A stretch of 64,000 nucleotides of DNA from DATHTS01 sp965219305 (GCA_965219305.1 OZ244725.1:3472001-3536000); one strand, 5' to 3'. Counted from the first letter of the stretch, positions 1-9,116 are shown. The notes: generated from the letters alone by a model not told the origin. Made by a program: numbers and translations.

Positions 1-63
1 CACATAAAGTTTCTTAATTCAAACTGGTTAAAATTTAATTCTAACCAGTTTGAATTTTTGAAT

Positions 64-605
64 TTAGTTTGATGCTCTCGAAATTTGCAAGTTGTTAGTT
101 ACTGAAAAAGTTCCTGACACTTGATTTGCCAAAATATTCGCCAAGTTTAAGTCGCCTCTGGAATCAACGAAGCCTTCAAGCGTAACCTGCCCGCCGTCAA
201 CTATAATCCGTATCGAAGGATTTGTACCTATCAAATACCGATAGAGACCACCGCCGTTCTCCAAAGTCCGCACAGTTCTGTAACGAATTGCGTCATCATA
301 AGGTGAAGGAGGTAAAGTTTCAATTTTATTTACTACTGTGCTACTCCGGTAACACCTTTAACATATCTCTCTGCAGAATGTTTCAGACTCGGCGTAATAA
401 CTTTTCCATACAAAATTACGGTATCACCGTTTACCTGATATGAAATGTGATCGAAAATTCCTTAATATGGCAATTTGATCAACTCTCTAAAAACATTTTG
501 CTCGATTTTCTTACTATCCGTGGAAAAAGTTTGAGCATTAACGTCAATTTGAGAAAATGCTAAAATTGCAATTGCTAAAACCAAAAAACCTTTTATATAT
601 CTCAT
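64..605 (-). pseudogene. Broken BON-domain secreted protein
   Basis: Reading on the minus strand from the ATG at 605 gives a Sec signal peptide ending near VNA-Q and then a BON-like protein. The reading frame is broken twice. Codon 48 is a TAA (462-464) inside LPY*GIFDHI, and a one-base deletion near 335-340 puts the rest in another frame, where it continues VVNKIETLPPSPYDDAIRY and ends with IIVDGGQVTLEGFVDSRGD and VSGTFSVTNNLQ. The two glycine-rich 'G-x-V-T-L-x-G' segments are typical of BON domains, which in the family bind envelope or membrane surfaces. Joining the frames restores a continuous product of about 180 residues. It is a recent pseudogene or carries two sequencing errors. Confidence 0.75.
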
Positions 606-712
606 AAATTAAAATTTCTCCCAGTAAATTACAAGTCAATTTTATTGACACTTATTAGAAGAAAAATAAACTTTCTGCGATGTTCAGTTTACTGTAAAGA
701 TTTGTAAATAAC

Positions 713-1189
713 TTACTTATTTACATTATGATCCGTCGGAAGACCGACTTGTCTGAGAGCCTCATAAAGAACGATTCCGGCAGAGGTAGCAAGATTTAAA
801 CTGCGGACATTTTTGTTCGGCATCGGTATTGTGAGACACCTTTCCCAATTAGCCTGAAGCAAATCTTCCGGCAAGCCGCGAGTTTCGCGCCCGAAAACTA
901 TACAATCGTTATTTTTGAATTGAAAATCACTATACTTTTTCTGACTTTTAGTGGTAAGATATAAAAAGCGTGAGTCCGGTAAGGCTTCGTAAAGATCTTT
1001 CAAATCAATATGACGATGTAGTTTAACGTCGCTCCAGTAATCAAGTCCGGCGCGCTTTACTGCTTTTTCATCAAGCCGAAAACCTGTTACTCCGACAATA
1101 TGTAAGTCTGTAAAAGTTGCCGCACAAAGTCTTGCAATGTTGCCGGTATTAGGGGGAATTTCAGGTTCGACTAAGCAGATATGAATCAT
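713..1189 (-). CDS. trmL: tRNA (cytidine/uridine-34 2'-O)-methyltransferase TrmL
   Basis: A 158-residue SPOUT-class methyltransferase that by family methylates the ribose of the wobble base of tRNA-Leu isoacceptors using S-adenosylmethionine. Visible motifs are the N-terminal PEIPPNTGNIAR (9-20), RAGLDYW (46-52), the knot motif IVFGRETRGLP (97-107) and the SAM-binding IPMPNKNVRSLNLATSAG (121-138). The length equals that of the short TrmL/YibK type, which lacks an extra RNA-binding domain. It is monocistronic here, with AT-rich spacers on both sides. Confidence 0.93.
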   Translation of the reverse strand: MIHICLVEPEIPPNTGNIARLCAATFTDLHIVGVTGFRLDEKAVKRAGLDYWSDVKLHRHIDLKDLYEALPDSRFLYLTTKSQKKYSDFQFKNNDCIVFGRETRGLPEDLLQANWERCLTIPMPNKNVRSLNLATSAGIVLYEALRQVGLPTDHNVNK

Positions 1190-1311
1190 AAAATTTAGAA
1201 ATTAAATTCAGATAAAATCAATTAAAAATTTGTATTTATCCAAATTTAATAGTATCATCATTTAACTCGAACAAAACTTTTGGTTTAATTCGTATAATTA
1301 GTTATTTTTCA

Positions 1312-1340
1312 TTGACATTGCACAATAATTCGTGTAAAAA
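1312..1340 (+). promoter_or_regulatory. Possible sigma-70 promoter for the first FecR-like gene
   Basis: TTGACA at 1312-1317 and TAAAAA at 1335-1340 are separated by 17 bases, about 65 bases upstream of the ATG at 1406. The -35 box is perfect and the -10 box is weak, so this is a plausible but unproved promoter. Confidence 0.4.
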
Positions 1341-1405
1341 GATCAAAGGTTTTATTTTTATAATTAATAATTTAAAATTTAGCGAATACGCGAACAGGAG
1401 AAATT

Positions 1406-1984
1406 ATGAATAGCAAAATTTGGATGCAGAAAGCACTTTCGATGTGCTTAGTAGTTGCAATATATGCAACTTACTCAATGGTTGCTTTGGCGGCTTCCGA
1501 AAAAATAGTTGGTGAATTATCTATTGCCGGCAAAAGTCAAACAGTTATTATTAACGGTGAGTCAGCAAAAAGCGGACGATCAATTTTTACGTCAAGTACT
1601 ATTGTTACGCCTGAATATACAAGTGCGATTATCAATATCGCCAAAGTCGGCAAAGTTGAAATTGCCCCGAACACTACTTTAACATTATCTTTCGATAACA
1701 ATTCTATCAGCGGCAGTTTGGTTGACGGTAAAGTAACCGCACTTAATGCTTCTAATAATGTTAGTTTCACAACACCCGATGGAAAAACTCTAAACCTTAC
1801 TGCGGGTGAATCGGCAACAGCAGGAAAAGCTCAGGATGATGATACTAAAAGCGGCGGTTCGGGATGGTTGCTTTGGGCTTTAGTTTTCGGTGGTGCGGCG
1901 GCGGCAATCGTTATTGCATCAACAACAGACAACAATCGGGTTGCCTTAGGCGGTGGAACATCAGTTGTTAGCCCCTCAAGATAA
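1406..1984 (+). CDS. Secreted FecR-like protein with C-terminal membrane segment
   Basis: 192 residues. It has a signal peptide (1-30, ending VALAA), a beta-rich central region (about 33-140) resembling the FecR fold (STIVTPEYTSAIINIAKVGK, ending LTAGESATA), an acidic linker (143-149), a hydrophobic segment (153-172) and a short tail LGGGTSVVSPSR. A strong ribosome site (AGGAG) precedes the ATG. The next gene is a paralogue with the same architecture and tail. FecR domains sense or transmit envelope signals, but no partner sigma factor or TonB receptor is near, so the role is unknown. The product is probably inner-membrane anchored and faces the periplasm. Confidence 0.75.
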   Translation: MNSKIWMQKALSMCLVVAIYATYSMVALAASEKIVGELSIAGKSQTVIINGESAKSGRSIFTSSTIVTPEYTSAIINIAKVGKVEIAPNTTLTLSFDNNSISGSLVDGKVTALNASNNVSFTTPDGKTLNLTAGESATAGKAQDDDTKSGGSGWLLWALVFGGAAAAIVIASTTDNNRVALGGGTSVVSPSR

Positions 1985-2001
1985 CATTTTATGAATCTTT
2001 C

Positions 2002-2029
2002 TTGAAGTGTTTATTTTTTAACGTATAAT
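2002..2029 (+). promoter_or_regulatory. Likely sigma-70 promoter of second FecR-like gene
   Basis: TTGAAG (2002-2007) and a perfect TATAAT (2024-2029) with a 16-base spacer lie about 50 bases upstream of the ATG at 2081. This suggests the second paralogue has its own promoter rather than depending only on read-through. Confidence 0.55.
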
Positions 2030-2080
2030 AGAAAAAGCTTATAAACTTCAGGACTGGTATTTAGGAGGAAAATTAATCAA

Positions 2081-2824
2081 ATGCTCGGCAAAAAAATTAT
2101 AGAAAAATCTTTAACATTGCTTACTGCCTTAGCTGTATTGTGTGTTTATTCAACGGTTGCTTTGGCGCAATCAGGAGACATGACCGGAGACATCACCGTT
2201 AATGGTCAGGTTACGGTTAACGGTCAAACAGCAGTGTCAAACTCGACTGTTATGTCGGGTAGCACAATTGTTACAGGAACAAACTCATCAGCTATTATTA
2301 GTTTAGGTAAAAACGGACGTGTTGAAATTATGTCCGATTCATCTGTAAATTTAAAGTTTACGGAAAATAGTATTGTCGGAATGTTAAGTTCCGGTAAAGT
2401 TCGCGTTACTGATGTTGCAGGGATTGCTTCAACAGTTACCACCAGAAATGCAACGGCTATTGCCGACACAGGTCAGGCAAATACTTTTTCGGTTGATGTA
2501 GGTTGCGGCGACGATGTTAAATGTACACAAACTTTTGTGGAAACAACATCCGGCTTAGTTACTTTGAGAAGTGGAAATACCGACAAACAAGTGGCTGCAG
2601 GTGCAGATGCTTCCGTTGGTAATGCCTCCCAAACCGGTTGTCAGCCTTGTATGCGACCGGGATCGGCTCCACCGACGGCGGTCGCAGGTTTTGGAGCAGG
2701 CGCATTAACAGCTCTCTTATTAGCAGCAGGCGGTGCAGTAGCAGCGGCAGTTTATCTGACGACAAAAGATGGAAATAATGTAACACTTGGTGGAACAACC
2801 AATGTTATTAGTCCCCTTCGCTAG
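2081..2824 (+). CDS. Secreted FecR-like protein, paralogue of preceding gene
   Basis: 247 residues. A signal peptide ends ALAQ (about residue 30), followed by a FecR-like beta region with STIVTGTNSSAIISLGKNGR (about 61-80) that aligns with the neighbour. Then come a section with four cysteines (C142, C148, C187, C190, including CQPC) absent from the neighbour, a Gly/Ala-rich hydrophobic segment (205-226) and the tail LGGTTNVISPLR. An AGGAGG ribosome site lies upstream of the ATG. The extra cysteines could form disulfides in the periplasm. The shared tail suggests a common sorting or assembly signal. Function is not known. Confidence 0.75.
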   Translation: MLGKKIIEKSLTLLTALAVLCVYSTVALAQSGDMTGDITVNGQVTVNGQTAVSNSTVMSGSTIVTGTNSSAIISLGKNGRVEIMSDSSVNLKFTENSIVGMLSSGKVRVTDVAGIASTVTTRNATAIADTGQANTFSVDVGCGDDVKCTQTFVETTSGLVTLRSGNTDKQVAAGADASVGNASQTGCQPCMRPGSAPPTAVAGFGAGALTALLLAAGGAVAAAVYLTTKDGNNVTLGGTTNVISPLR

Positions 2825-2875
2825 ATTTTCAAAAATTTAGCGAATTTGGCAGAATAAAGTTTTGTCAATTAAAAT

Positions 2876-2919
2876 TTATGCGGGTCAAGTTTTTAGCCTG
2901 ACCCGCATAATTTTTTTTT
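2876..2919 (+). terminator. Rho-independent terminator
   Basis: A 12-bp perfect stem, TTATGCGGGTCA (2876-2887) with TGACCCGCATAA (2899-2910), is followed by a run of eight to nine T. It closes the FecR-like gene pair. Confidence 0.9.
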
Positions 2920-2976
2920 ACGTTTGTGAATAATTTAACTTATTAAAAATAATAATAAAAAATTAATATTAAAAAT

Positions 2977-4275
2977 ATGCATATAGCAGTTATTGGAACC
3001 GGTTACGTCGGATTAGTTACCGGTGCATGTTTCGCAGAATTTGGAACTGAAGTTACCTGCGTTGACGTTAATTCAGATAAAATCGAAAGTCTCAAAAAAG
3101 GAATACTCCCAATTTATGAACCCGGTCTTGACAAGATTGTCGAGAAAAATACAAAAGCCGGGAGACTTCACTTTACGACTGATATAAAGTCGGCAGTTGA
3201 ACAGGCTTTAGTAATTTTTCTGGCAGTCGGAACGCCGCCCCAAGAAGACGGATCACCTGATATGAGTTTTTATCGTCAGGCGGCAAAGGATGTTTCTGAG
3301 GCAATGAACGGATATAAAGTTTTAGTAACGAAATCAACAGTTCCGGTCGGAACGGGAAAATGGTTACGGGAATTTATTGCCAACAATCAAACAACGAAGA
3401 CGAATTTCGGGGTGGCTTCAAACCCCGAATTTTTACGCGAAGGAGCGGCAATTGATGATTTTATGCGACCGGATCGTGTGGTAATCGGTTCAAACGAAGA
3501 AGATGCGATTGCTATAATGAAGGATTTGTATCGCCCACTTTATTTGATTGAAACACCAATAGTAGTTACCTCTCTCGAAGCTGCTGAACTTATAAAATAC
3601 GCAGCCAACGCCTTTTTAGCGACAAAAATTTCTTTTATCAATGAAATTGCTAATTTATGCGACAAAATTGGTTGCGATGTTCACGATGTTTCTCGGGGAA
3701 TGGGAATGGATAAAAGAATTGGCAGTAAGTTTTTACATCCCGGTCCCGGTTTCGGAGGATCGTGTTTTCCAAAAGACACTCGCGCACTTTCAACTGTTGC
3801 ACGGGAATTTGGTTCAGAAACAAAAATTGTTGATACTGTAATTGCAGTTAATGAAGCGCAGCGTTTGGCGATGATTCCTAAGATAAATAATTTAATCGGT
3901 GATCTAAATGGAAAACAAATAGCTGTTTTAGGTTTGTCCTTCAAGCCTGAAACTGATGATATGCGAGAATCTCCAGCGACGGATATTATCAAAGAAATGT
4001 TAAAACAAGGTGCAAAAATTCGGGCTTTCGATCCTGTGGCAATGGAGGAAGCAAAGCATTTTTTGCCCGACATTGAATATGCTGAAAACGAATATGACGC
4101 AATAAAAGACGCTGACGGACTTGTGATAATTACTGAATGGAATCAGTTTCGCGCGCTTAATATGGAAAAAGTAAAAAGTCTTTTAAAGAGTCCGAAGATT
4201 GCAGATCTCCGTAATATTTACGAGCCGAAAGATATGCGTGAACTCGGATTTGATTACATCGGCGTTGGAAGATAA
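2977..4275 (+). CDS. ugd: UDP-glucose 6-dehydrogenase
   Basis: 432 residues, the normal family length. It oxidises UDP-glucose to UDP-glucuronate with two NAD+, in the cytoplasm. Visible are the NAD-binding GTGYVG (7-12), the conserved TVPVGTG (121-127), the linker-helix Lys in ELIKYAANAF (K207) and the catalytic Cys in GFGGSCFPKD (C263). The C-terminal domain carries FKPETDDMRESP. The downstream epimerase starts 32 bases later and is probably co-transcribed, pointing to supply of UDP-uronic acid or amino-sugar precursors for a surface polysaccharide. No glycosyltransferases are adjacent. Confidence 0.95.
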   Translation: MHIAVIGTGYVGLVTGACFAEFGTEVTCVDVNSDKIESLKKGILPIYEPGLDKIVEKNTKAGRLHFTTDIKSAVEQALVIFLAVGTPPQEDGSPDMSFYRQAAKDVSEAMNGYKVLVTKSTVPVGTGKWLREFIANNQTTKTNFGVASNPEFLREGAAIDDFMRPDRVVIGSNEEDAIAIMKDLYRPLYLIETPIVVTSLEAAELIKYAANAFLATKISFINEIANLCDKIGCDVHDVSRGMGMDKRIGSKFLHPGPGFGGSCFPKDTRALSTVAREFGSETKIVDTVIAVNEAQRLAMIPKINNLIGDLNGKQIAVLGLSFKPETDDMRESPATDIIKEMLKQGAKIRAFDPVAMEEAKHFLPDIEYAENEYDAIKDADGLVIITEWNQFRALNMEKVKSLLKSPKIADLRNIYEPKDMRELGFDYIGVGR

Positions 4276-4307
4276 GAAAATTTTGGACTTCAAATCAATA
4301 AACTAAT

Positions 4308-5264
4308 ATGGCTTTAACAACAACAGTTTTAGTGACGGGTGGCGCAGGATTTATCGGTTCAAACTTAGCTGATGAACTATTGAAACAGGGTGCAAAAGTC
4401 AAAATTCTTGATAATCTTTCAACAGGATTTCGTGAAAATCTTGAGGAAATCGAAGGAAACTTCGACTTTATCGAAGGTGACTTAAACAATGAAGAAAAAC
4501 TTTTGCAAGCCGTTACAGGAACAGAGATAATATTTCATCAAGCCGCATTGCCGAGCGTTCCGCGTTCGGTTGATAATCCGGCAGAAACTCACGATGCGTG
4601 TGTCAACGGAACTTTTAATTTGTTGAAAACAGCAAAAGAAAATGGGGTAAAAAGAATTGTTTATGCCGCTTCTAGTTCAGCTTACGGAGATCAGCCGACT
4701 TTGCCGAAAGTAGAAACAATGCGTCCTGAACCGCTTTCACCTTATGCGGGAGCAAAATTGATGGGCGAATATTACTGTCAGATTTTCAATCGGGTTTATG
4801 GTTTAGAGGCGATTTGTTTGCGATATTTCAACGTTTTTGGACCTCGCCAAAATCCTTCTTCGATGTATTCCGGTGTAATATCACGTTTTATTGACGCTTT
4901 GATGAAAAATGAAACTCCGGTTATTTTCGGTGACGGTGAGCAAACCAGAGATTTTACATATATTGCAAATGTCGTTAATGCTAATATCAATGCCTCACAG
5001 ACTGGTAAAGGAATAGGTGAAGTTATGAATGCCGCTAATGGTGATCGCATTTCACTTAATGAACTTCTTGAGGTTTTGAAAAAGATCACAGGTAAAAGCG
5101 ATGTTAAAGCCGATTATAAAGAATTAAGAAAAGGAGACGTTAAAGACAGCCAAGCCGACAATACACGCGCCGTCGAAAATCTCGGTTACGAAAAACTCAT
5201 CGGTTTAGAAGAGGGTTTGAGAAATACGATCAATTGGTGGAAAACAAGCCGTTTTGCCGATTAA
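4308..5264 (+). CDS. NAD-dependent UDP-sugar 4-epimerase (extended SDR)
   Basis: 318 residues. The Rossmann motif GGAGFIG is at 11-17, followed by DNLSTG (35-40) and FHQAA (76-80). The catalytic Ser is in AASSSAYG (121-127), with Y146 and K150 in SPYAGAKLMGEYY. The PRSVDNP segment near residue 85 resembles UDP-GlcNAc/UDP-GlcNAcA C4-epimerases of the WbpP type more than GalE, but the exact substrate cannot be fixed by eye. It lies directly behind ugd and probably works in the same nucleotide-sugar pathway. UDP-glucuronate epimerase is the main alternative. Confidence 0.85.
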   Translation: MALTTTVLVTGGAGFIGSNLADELLKQGAKVKILDNLSTGFRENLEEIEGNFDFIEGDLNNEEKLLQAVTGTEIIFHQAALPSVPRSVDNPAETHDACVNGTFNLLKTAKENGVKRIVYAASSSAYGDQPTLPKVETMRPEPLSPYAGAKLMGEYYCQIFNRVYGLEAICLRYFNVFGPRQNPSSMYSGVISRFIDALMKNETPVIFGDGEQTRDFTYIANVVNANINASQTGKGIGEVMNAANGDRISLNELLEVLKKITGKSDVKADYKELRKGDVKDSQADNTRAVENLGYEKLIGLEEGLRNTINWWKTSRFAD

Positions 5265-5391
5265 ATTCCAAATTTAATTAAAGATATTGCCCGCTGAAAC
5301 ATTTCTATGTTATTTTATTAATTGCGATTTAATAAAAAATTGCAGGAGTTTTAAGAAAAATAGTTTTAAGAATGAGAAAAATTTTACAGGT

Positions 5392-5429
5392 GACAGTTCA
5401 GACTTAAAAATGTAGTCTTTATGACTGTC
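5392..5429 (+). promoter_or_regulatory. Imperfect hairpin in the leader of the 80-aa gene
   Basis: GACAGT (5392-5397) pairs with ACTGTC (5424-5429), and AGACT pairs with AGTCT (5414-5418) inside it, leaving a small internal loop. The hairpin ends about 10 bases before the ribosome site (AAGGAG) of the gene at 5452, and no T-run follows, so it is not a simple terminator. It may affect translation or mRNA stability. Confidence 0.35.
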
Positions 5430-5451
5430 TGCCGAAAAAGGAGAAACGGAG

Positions 5452-5694
5452 ATGGTTGAACAAAAGAAAACAAAAGTCGCAGGTGAAATTAATAAATTAA
5501 ACGAATACGAAACTACAGCGGTTCTAAATTATATTTCTGAGATTATTTCCGCCCGTCTTCACAAATCAAAAGACAATTCACTAAACGATGATTTGATCGT
5601 TTCTTTGCAGGATGCTTACGAGAACAAGCGCGCTCGTCAAGTTTTTGAATGGGAGTCGGTGCGTCGCAGCAGTAATTTTCGCCGGGCGGCGTGA
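5452..5694 (+). CDS. Small hypothetical protein (80 aa)
   Basis: I do not recognise this family. It is charged and largely helical, with no signal peptide or membrane segment. The middle (NEYETTAVLNYISEIISARL) looks amphipathic, and the C-terminus is Arg-rich (RRSSNFRRAA). An AAGGAGAAACGGAG ribosome site just upstream of the ATG and sensible codon use support translation. The HEAT-repeat gene begins 15 bases downstream and could be translationally coupled. A cytoplasmic partner or regulator is possible, but nothing in the sequence proves it. Confidence 0.6.
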   Translation: MVEQKKTKVAGEINKLNEYETTAVLNYISEIISARLHKSKDNSLNDDLIVSLQDAYENKRARQVFEWESVRRSSNFRRAA

Positions 5695-5709
5695 TTTGAG
5701 ATTGTAGCA

Positions 5710-6588
5710 TTGAATCCATTTAAAGGAATAAATTTTATTTTACTATTCGCGTTAGTTGCGTGCCTTAGCGTAAATGCGTCAGCGCAAAATCCCGATTTTC
5801 TCAGCGAACAAATTCAACGCGGAAACACGGAACAAAAACGAAGCGCACTTTTTACTATTCGCAATCTTAAAAACGAACAATCTTCGAAAATTGCAGTTCC
5901 GGCATTAAAAGATGATTCAGAGATTGTTCGCGCTTCTGCCGCGTATTCTGTTATTTATCTTTCTGAAGGTGAAGCCGCAAATGTGCTTCTTCCCAATCTT
6001 GCTGATAAATCTGCGCTTGTCAGGCGTGAAACGGCATATGCTCTTGGCGAGGTCGGAAGCATTCAATCGGTAGATTCGCTTTTAAAAATTTTACAAAAGG
6101 ACAAAATTTATGAAGTTCGAACAGCTTCAGCAGTCGCGCTCGGAAAAATTGGAGATATTTCAGGAATTGTAGAGTTAAACAAAATACTACAGCGAAAACC
6201 TACTGAAAAAGAAGAATTTTTACGAAGAGCTTCAGCGCGTTCTATCGGAAATATAGCTGAAAATCTACGAAATTTGGATGCTACGACATATACGCCGGAA
6301 GACAAAATTTTTATGAATTCCATTGAAGATGAAAAAAAAGACCGCCAAACCTTTGCTGAAAAATATCCGGTTTTTCGCTCGGCAGTAAAAACTCTTATTG
6401 AATCATTGCAAAATCCGAATGAATTTGAAGATGTACGACGTGAATCTGCTTTTGCACTCGGTGCAATTGGCGACTTGGCGGCTACTTCAATTTTGCAGAC
6501 GAATATCAACTCTGAAGATTATTATTTGGCGGAAATTTCAAGGTCAGCGTTAGAAAAAATCGCCGTTTATAATGCTAAAGACAAATAA
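5710..6588 (+). CDS. Secreted HEAT-repeat protein
   Basis: 292 residues from a TTG start. No ATG gives a signal peptide, whereas TTG gives one (1-25, ending NASA-Q). The mature part is a set of about 30-residue helical HEAT / PBS-lyase-type repeats, for example ALKDDSEIVRASAAYSV, LVRRETAYALGEVGS, EVRTASAVALGKIGD and DVRRESAFALGAIGD. Such repeats form a protein-binding solenoid, probably in the periplasm. No ribosome site is obvious, and translation may be coupled to the 80-aa gene ending 15 bases upstream. The partner is unknown. Confidence 0.8.
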   Translation: MNPFKGINFILLFALVACLSVNASAQNPDFLSEQIQRGNTEQKRSALFTIRNLKNEQSSKIAVPALKDDSEIVRASAAYSVIYLSEGEAANVLLPNLADKSALVRRETAYALGEVGSIQSVDSLLKILQKDKIYEVRTASAVALGKIGDISGIVELNKILQRKPTEKEEFLRRASARSIGNIAENLRNLDATTYTPEDKIFMNSIEDEKKDRQTFAEKYPVFRSAVKTLIESLQNPNEFEDVRRESAFALGAIGDLAATSILQTNINSEDYYLAEISRSALEKIAVYNAKDK

Positions 6589-6637
6589 ATTTTAGTTTAT
6601 TTTATTTAACTTTTTTATAATCTCAATCTCTATTTTG

Positions 6638-7615
6638 TTATTTTTCGATTTTGTAATCTTTTGTATCGGTTTTGAATTCTCTAAACGTCGAGTATTCGTA
6701 AATGCTTTCTACATCCTTTGTGATTCGTAAATCTTTTTCGCTTTTACCTTTTATTTTATAACTTCTGACAAAAAAATTTTCGGGAACGAGAATACCAAAA
6801 TCGCTTTTTTGATATTCATTAGAAATTTCGACGCTGACAATAGAATCGGCTAACTTTGCCGGATGAAGAGTAACTTTAAACTCATTACGCCAAATTTGCG
6901 CCGTTTCCCCGTCAAGCCAAATTTTTCCGCTTACCAAAGGATTTGTCGGTCGAAAATCGTCCGAGATAACCACATTATATTCGATTCCGCCTTTGTTTTT
7001 ACCCAGTTTTTTTTCTTCGTCGGTCGGATTCGCGGCAATTAACAAAGTTTGTTCTGTCTGCTGATATTCGACGACGAAAACGTCCCGCCCTTCGATTTTT
7101 TCTTTGCCGATGACTTTAAAATCGAAAAACGGGCGAATCAATTGTGCAAACGGACGATTCTGAATCAGCGTCGTTCCCCACGAAACGCTTCTGCCGTCGT
7201 ATCTGGTTCCTTCTTTAAAAATTCTGTTAGATTCTTCGCTCGCGGAATCGGCATCAGCGAGTTTTGCAAAAAACTTCTCCGTCGCTTTATCGTCTCTGGC
7301 AACGTTTTTACCATTAAATTCCAGAATATTACGATATTCCTGCGAGTAGTTTCCGACTGGCGATTCGTAAACGATAAAAAGCGATTTGATTACACGCTTC
7401 TCATCCAAATCGCCGTTCGTTTTGTAATAAAATTTCGTCTTAGTTTCTTCCGACGAGAGATTTCTGAAAACCTGTGTATATTTTTGAGATTGTTCTTCAG
7501 CTTTATCCAAAAACTTTTCAAGTTCACTCTGAGAAATCAAATCCTGACTTTTGGCAATTTGAAAGCCAAATAAAAGCATTAAGAAAATGAGAAAACTTGT
7601 CTTAAAAATTTTCAT
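6638..7615 (-). CDS. Secreted protein of unknown function (325 aa)
   Basis: A signal peptide (about 1-23, ending AKS) is followed by a charged N-terminal region and then beta-rich repeats with VSWGTTLIQNRPF, KEKIEGRDVFVVEY and GKIWLDGETAQIWRNEF. The last segments resemble the lipid-binding beta-sheet of LolA/outer-membrane-lipoprotein-sorting-like proteins, but the resemblance is weak. The gene lies 4 bases downstream of the VWA-protein gene on the same strand and probably shares its transcript. Function not assigned. Confidence 0.7.
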   Translation of the reverse strand: MKIFKTSFLIFLMLLFGFQIAKSQDLISQSELEKFLDKAEEQSQKYTQVFRNLSSEETKTKFYYKTNGDLDEKRVIKSLFIVYESPVGNYSQEYRNILEFNGKNVARDDKATEKFFAKLADADSASEESNRIFKEGTRYDGRSVSWGTTLIQNRPFAQLIRPFFDFKVIGKEKIEGRDVFVVEYQQTEQTLLIAANPTDEEKKLGKNKGGIEYNVVISDDFRPTNPLVSGKIWLDGETAQIWRNEFKVTLHPAKLADSIVSVEISNEYQKSDFGILVPENFFVRSYKIKGKSEKDLRITKDVESIYEYSTFREFKTDTKDYKIEK

Positions 7616-7619
7616 AACT

Positions 7620-8948
7620 CTACCTTACATTACTCGTCCTGCGCTTCAAGAAATCCATCAAAACAAACTGTGTCAGATTATTCGGATTCGCAAAATACGC
7701 CTTTCCTCTGGTCATCGCCGACATTTGTTTGACGAATTCGACGAGATACCAATCGCTGGCGAGCATAAACGTATTTATCATAATTCCCGCTTTGCGGCAG
7801 GCTTGGACTTCTTTGAAAGTTTCCGCCATCACGAACGGATCATTGCCCATCGAATTTTTGTAAAGTGCGCGTTTTGTAGATGTTGTTTGAGTTTCTGAAT
7901 ATCGCCGGTGATTAAAATACGCCGGATTTCCCGAATCAATAAACGCGGCGGTCGGTTTGCCGTCCGTTACCATCACGATCTGCTTCATTTCCTTGCGCTG
8001 TGCGGCGAGCAGGCGACGCGCTAATTTCAAACCTTCCGCCGTGTTCGTGTGATACGGTCCGACTTGTGTTGTCGCCAATTTTGCCAGCGGCAATTCTTCC
8101 GCGTCGTCGTGGAAAAGAACTATTTTTAAGCTGTCGCCCGGATATTGTGTGCGAATTAAATGCGCGAGAGCGAGAGCGACTTTTTTCGCCGGAGTAAATC
8201 TATCTTCGCCGTAAAGAATCATCGAATGCGAGCAATCAAGCATCACGACTGTCGCGCAAGAAGACGTATAATCTTGCTGATGAACGTATAAATCCTTGTA
8301 TTCGAGATTGAGCGGAACGCCCAAACCTTCGCGCGTGATCGCGCTTAAAAGCGTCGCATTTACGTCCAGATTTATCGTGTCGCCGAATTCGTATTGTTTT
8401 GAACTGAGCGCGGCTTCAACTCCCGTATCGAGTTGCGGAGTTTCGTGTCTGCCGATTGACGATTTGCCCATCGAACCCAAGAGTTTTTGCAAAGTTTTAT
8501 AACCTAAAAAATCCAGACCTTTTTCAGTTAAATGAAAACGCACATCGCGCTGCTGCGGCGTTCCGATTTCGCCTTGTCCCTGACCGTTTTGCTGCTGCTG
8601 ATTTTGCTGCTCGACTTCTTTTAAATCGAGATAACCTTCTTCGACCAGACGTTCAATCAATTGATTTATCAATTGTTCAAGCAGCGAACCTTTAAATTTC
8701 CCGTCGTTGTCGGCGAGCATTTTCTCAACGTCGTGTTCATCAATAATTTCATTTTCCAACAGCGAATTTAATAATGCCTGACGAAGCGCGTCGAGCGAAT
8801 CGTCCGTTTCGTTGCGCTCGCGCGTCCAGAAATAATCTTCATTAAACCCGGAATCAAGCATCATATCTGAAAGCGACTGCATTAAATCGCCTAGATTAAC
8901 GCCGAAAACATCGAAACCTTTGAATTTTGAATAGCGGATAAATTTCAT
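7620..8948 (-). CDS. VWA-domain protein
   Basis: 442 residues, no signal peptide. The N-terminal half (1-225) is helical and contains a Gln/Gly-rich linker (114-129). The C-terminal half is a von Willebrand factor A domain with a complete metal-ion-dependent adhesion site: DCSHS (D238, S240, S242), the downstream Thr, and VTDGKPT. Cytoplasmic VWA proteins of this type usually act with an AAA+ MoxR-like ATPase as metal-dependent chaperones, but no such ATPase lies next to it here. It is followed by the secreted 325-aa gene after 4 bases. The role is inferred from the family only. Confidence 0.85.
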   Translation of the reverse strand: MKFIRYSKFKGFDVFGVNLGDLMQSLSDMMLDSGFNEDYFWTRERNETDDSLDALRQALLNSLLENEIIDEHDVEKMLADNDGKFKGSLLEQLINQLIERLVEEGYLDLKEVEQQNQQQQNGQGQGEIGTPQQRDVRFHLTEKGLDFLGYKTLQKLLGSMGKSSIGRHETPQLDTGVEAALSSKQYEFGDTINLDVNATLLSAITREGLGVPLNLEYKDLYVHQQDYTSSCATVVMLDCSHSMILYGEDRFTPAKKVALALAHLIRTQYPGDSLKIVLFHDDAEELPLAKLATTQVGPYHTNTAEGLKLARRLLAAQRKEMKQIVMVTDGKPTAAFIDSGNPAYFNHRRYSETQTTSTKRALYKNSMGNDPFVMAETFKEVQACRKAGIMINTFMLASDWYLVEFVKQMSAMTRGKAYFANPNNLTQFVLMDFLKRRTSNVR

Positions 8949-9116
8949 ATAAAAACCCCTTGAACTTTTCTATATTATAACCTATTTGCAATCAAACGCC
9001 TCGTTTCCTATACTTAAAACACACCAAAAATTCTCCTCTGATATTTTGGCTCTTCCCGAAACTAAACGTATTGCTCTCCTCTTTACGACTAATATTTTAC
9101 AAGGAAGGTATAAATA

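Noticed and set aside
222..443. 73-codon plus-strand frame opposite the BON pseudogene
   Set aside because: Product has no domain and the minus strand restores a BON protein; treated as a shadow.
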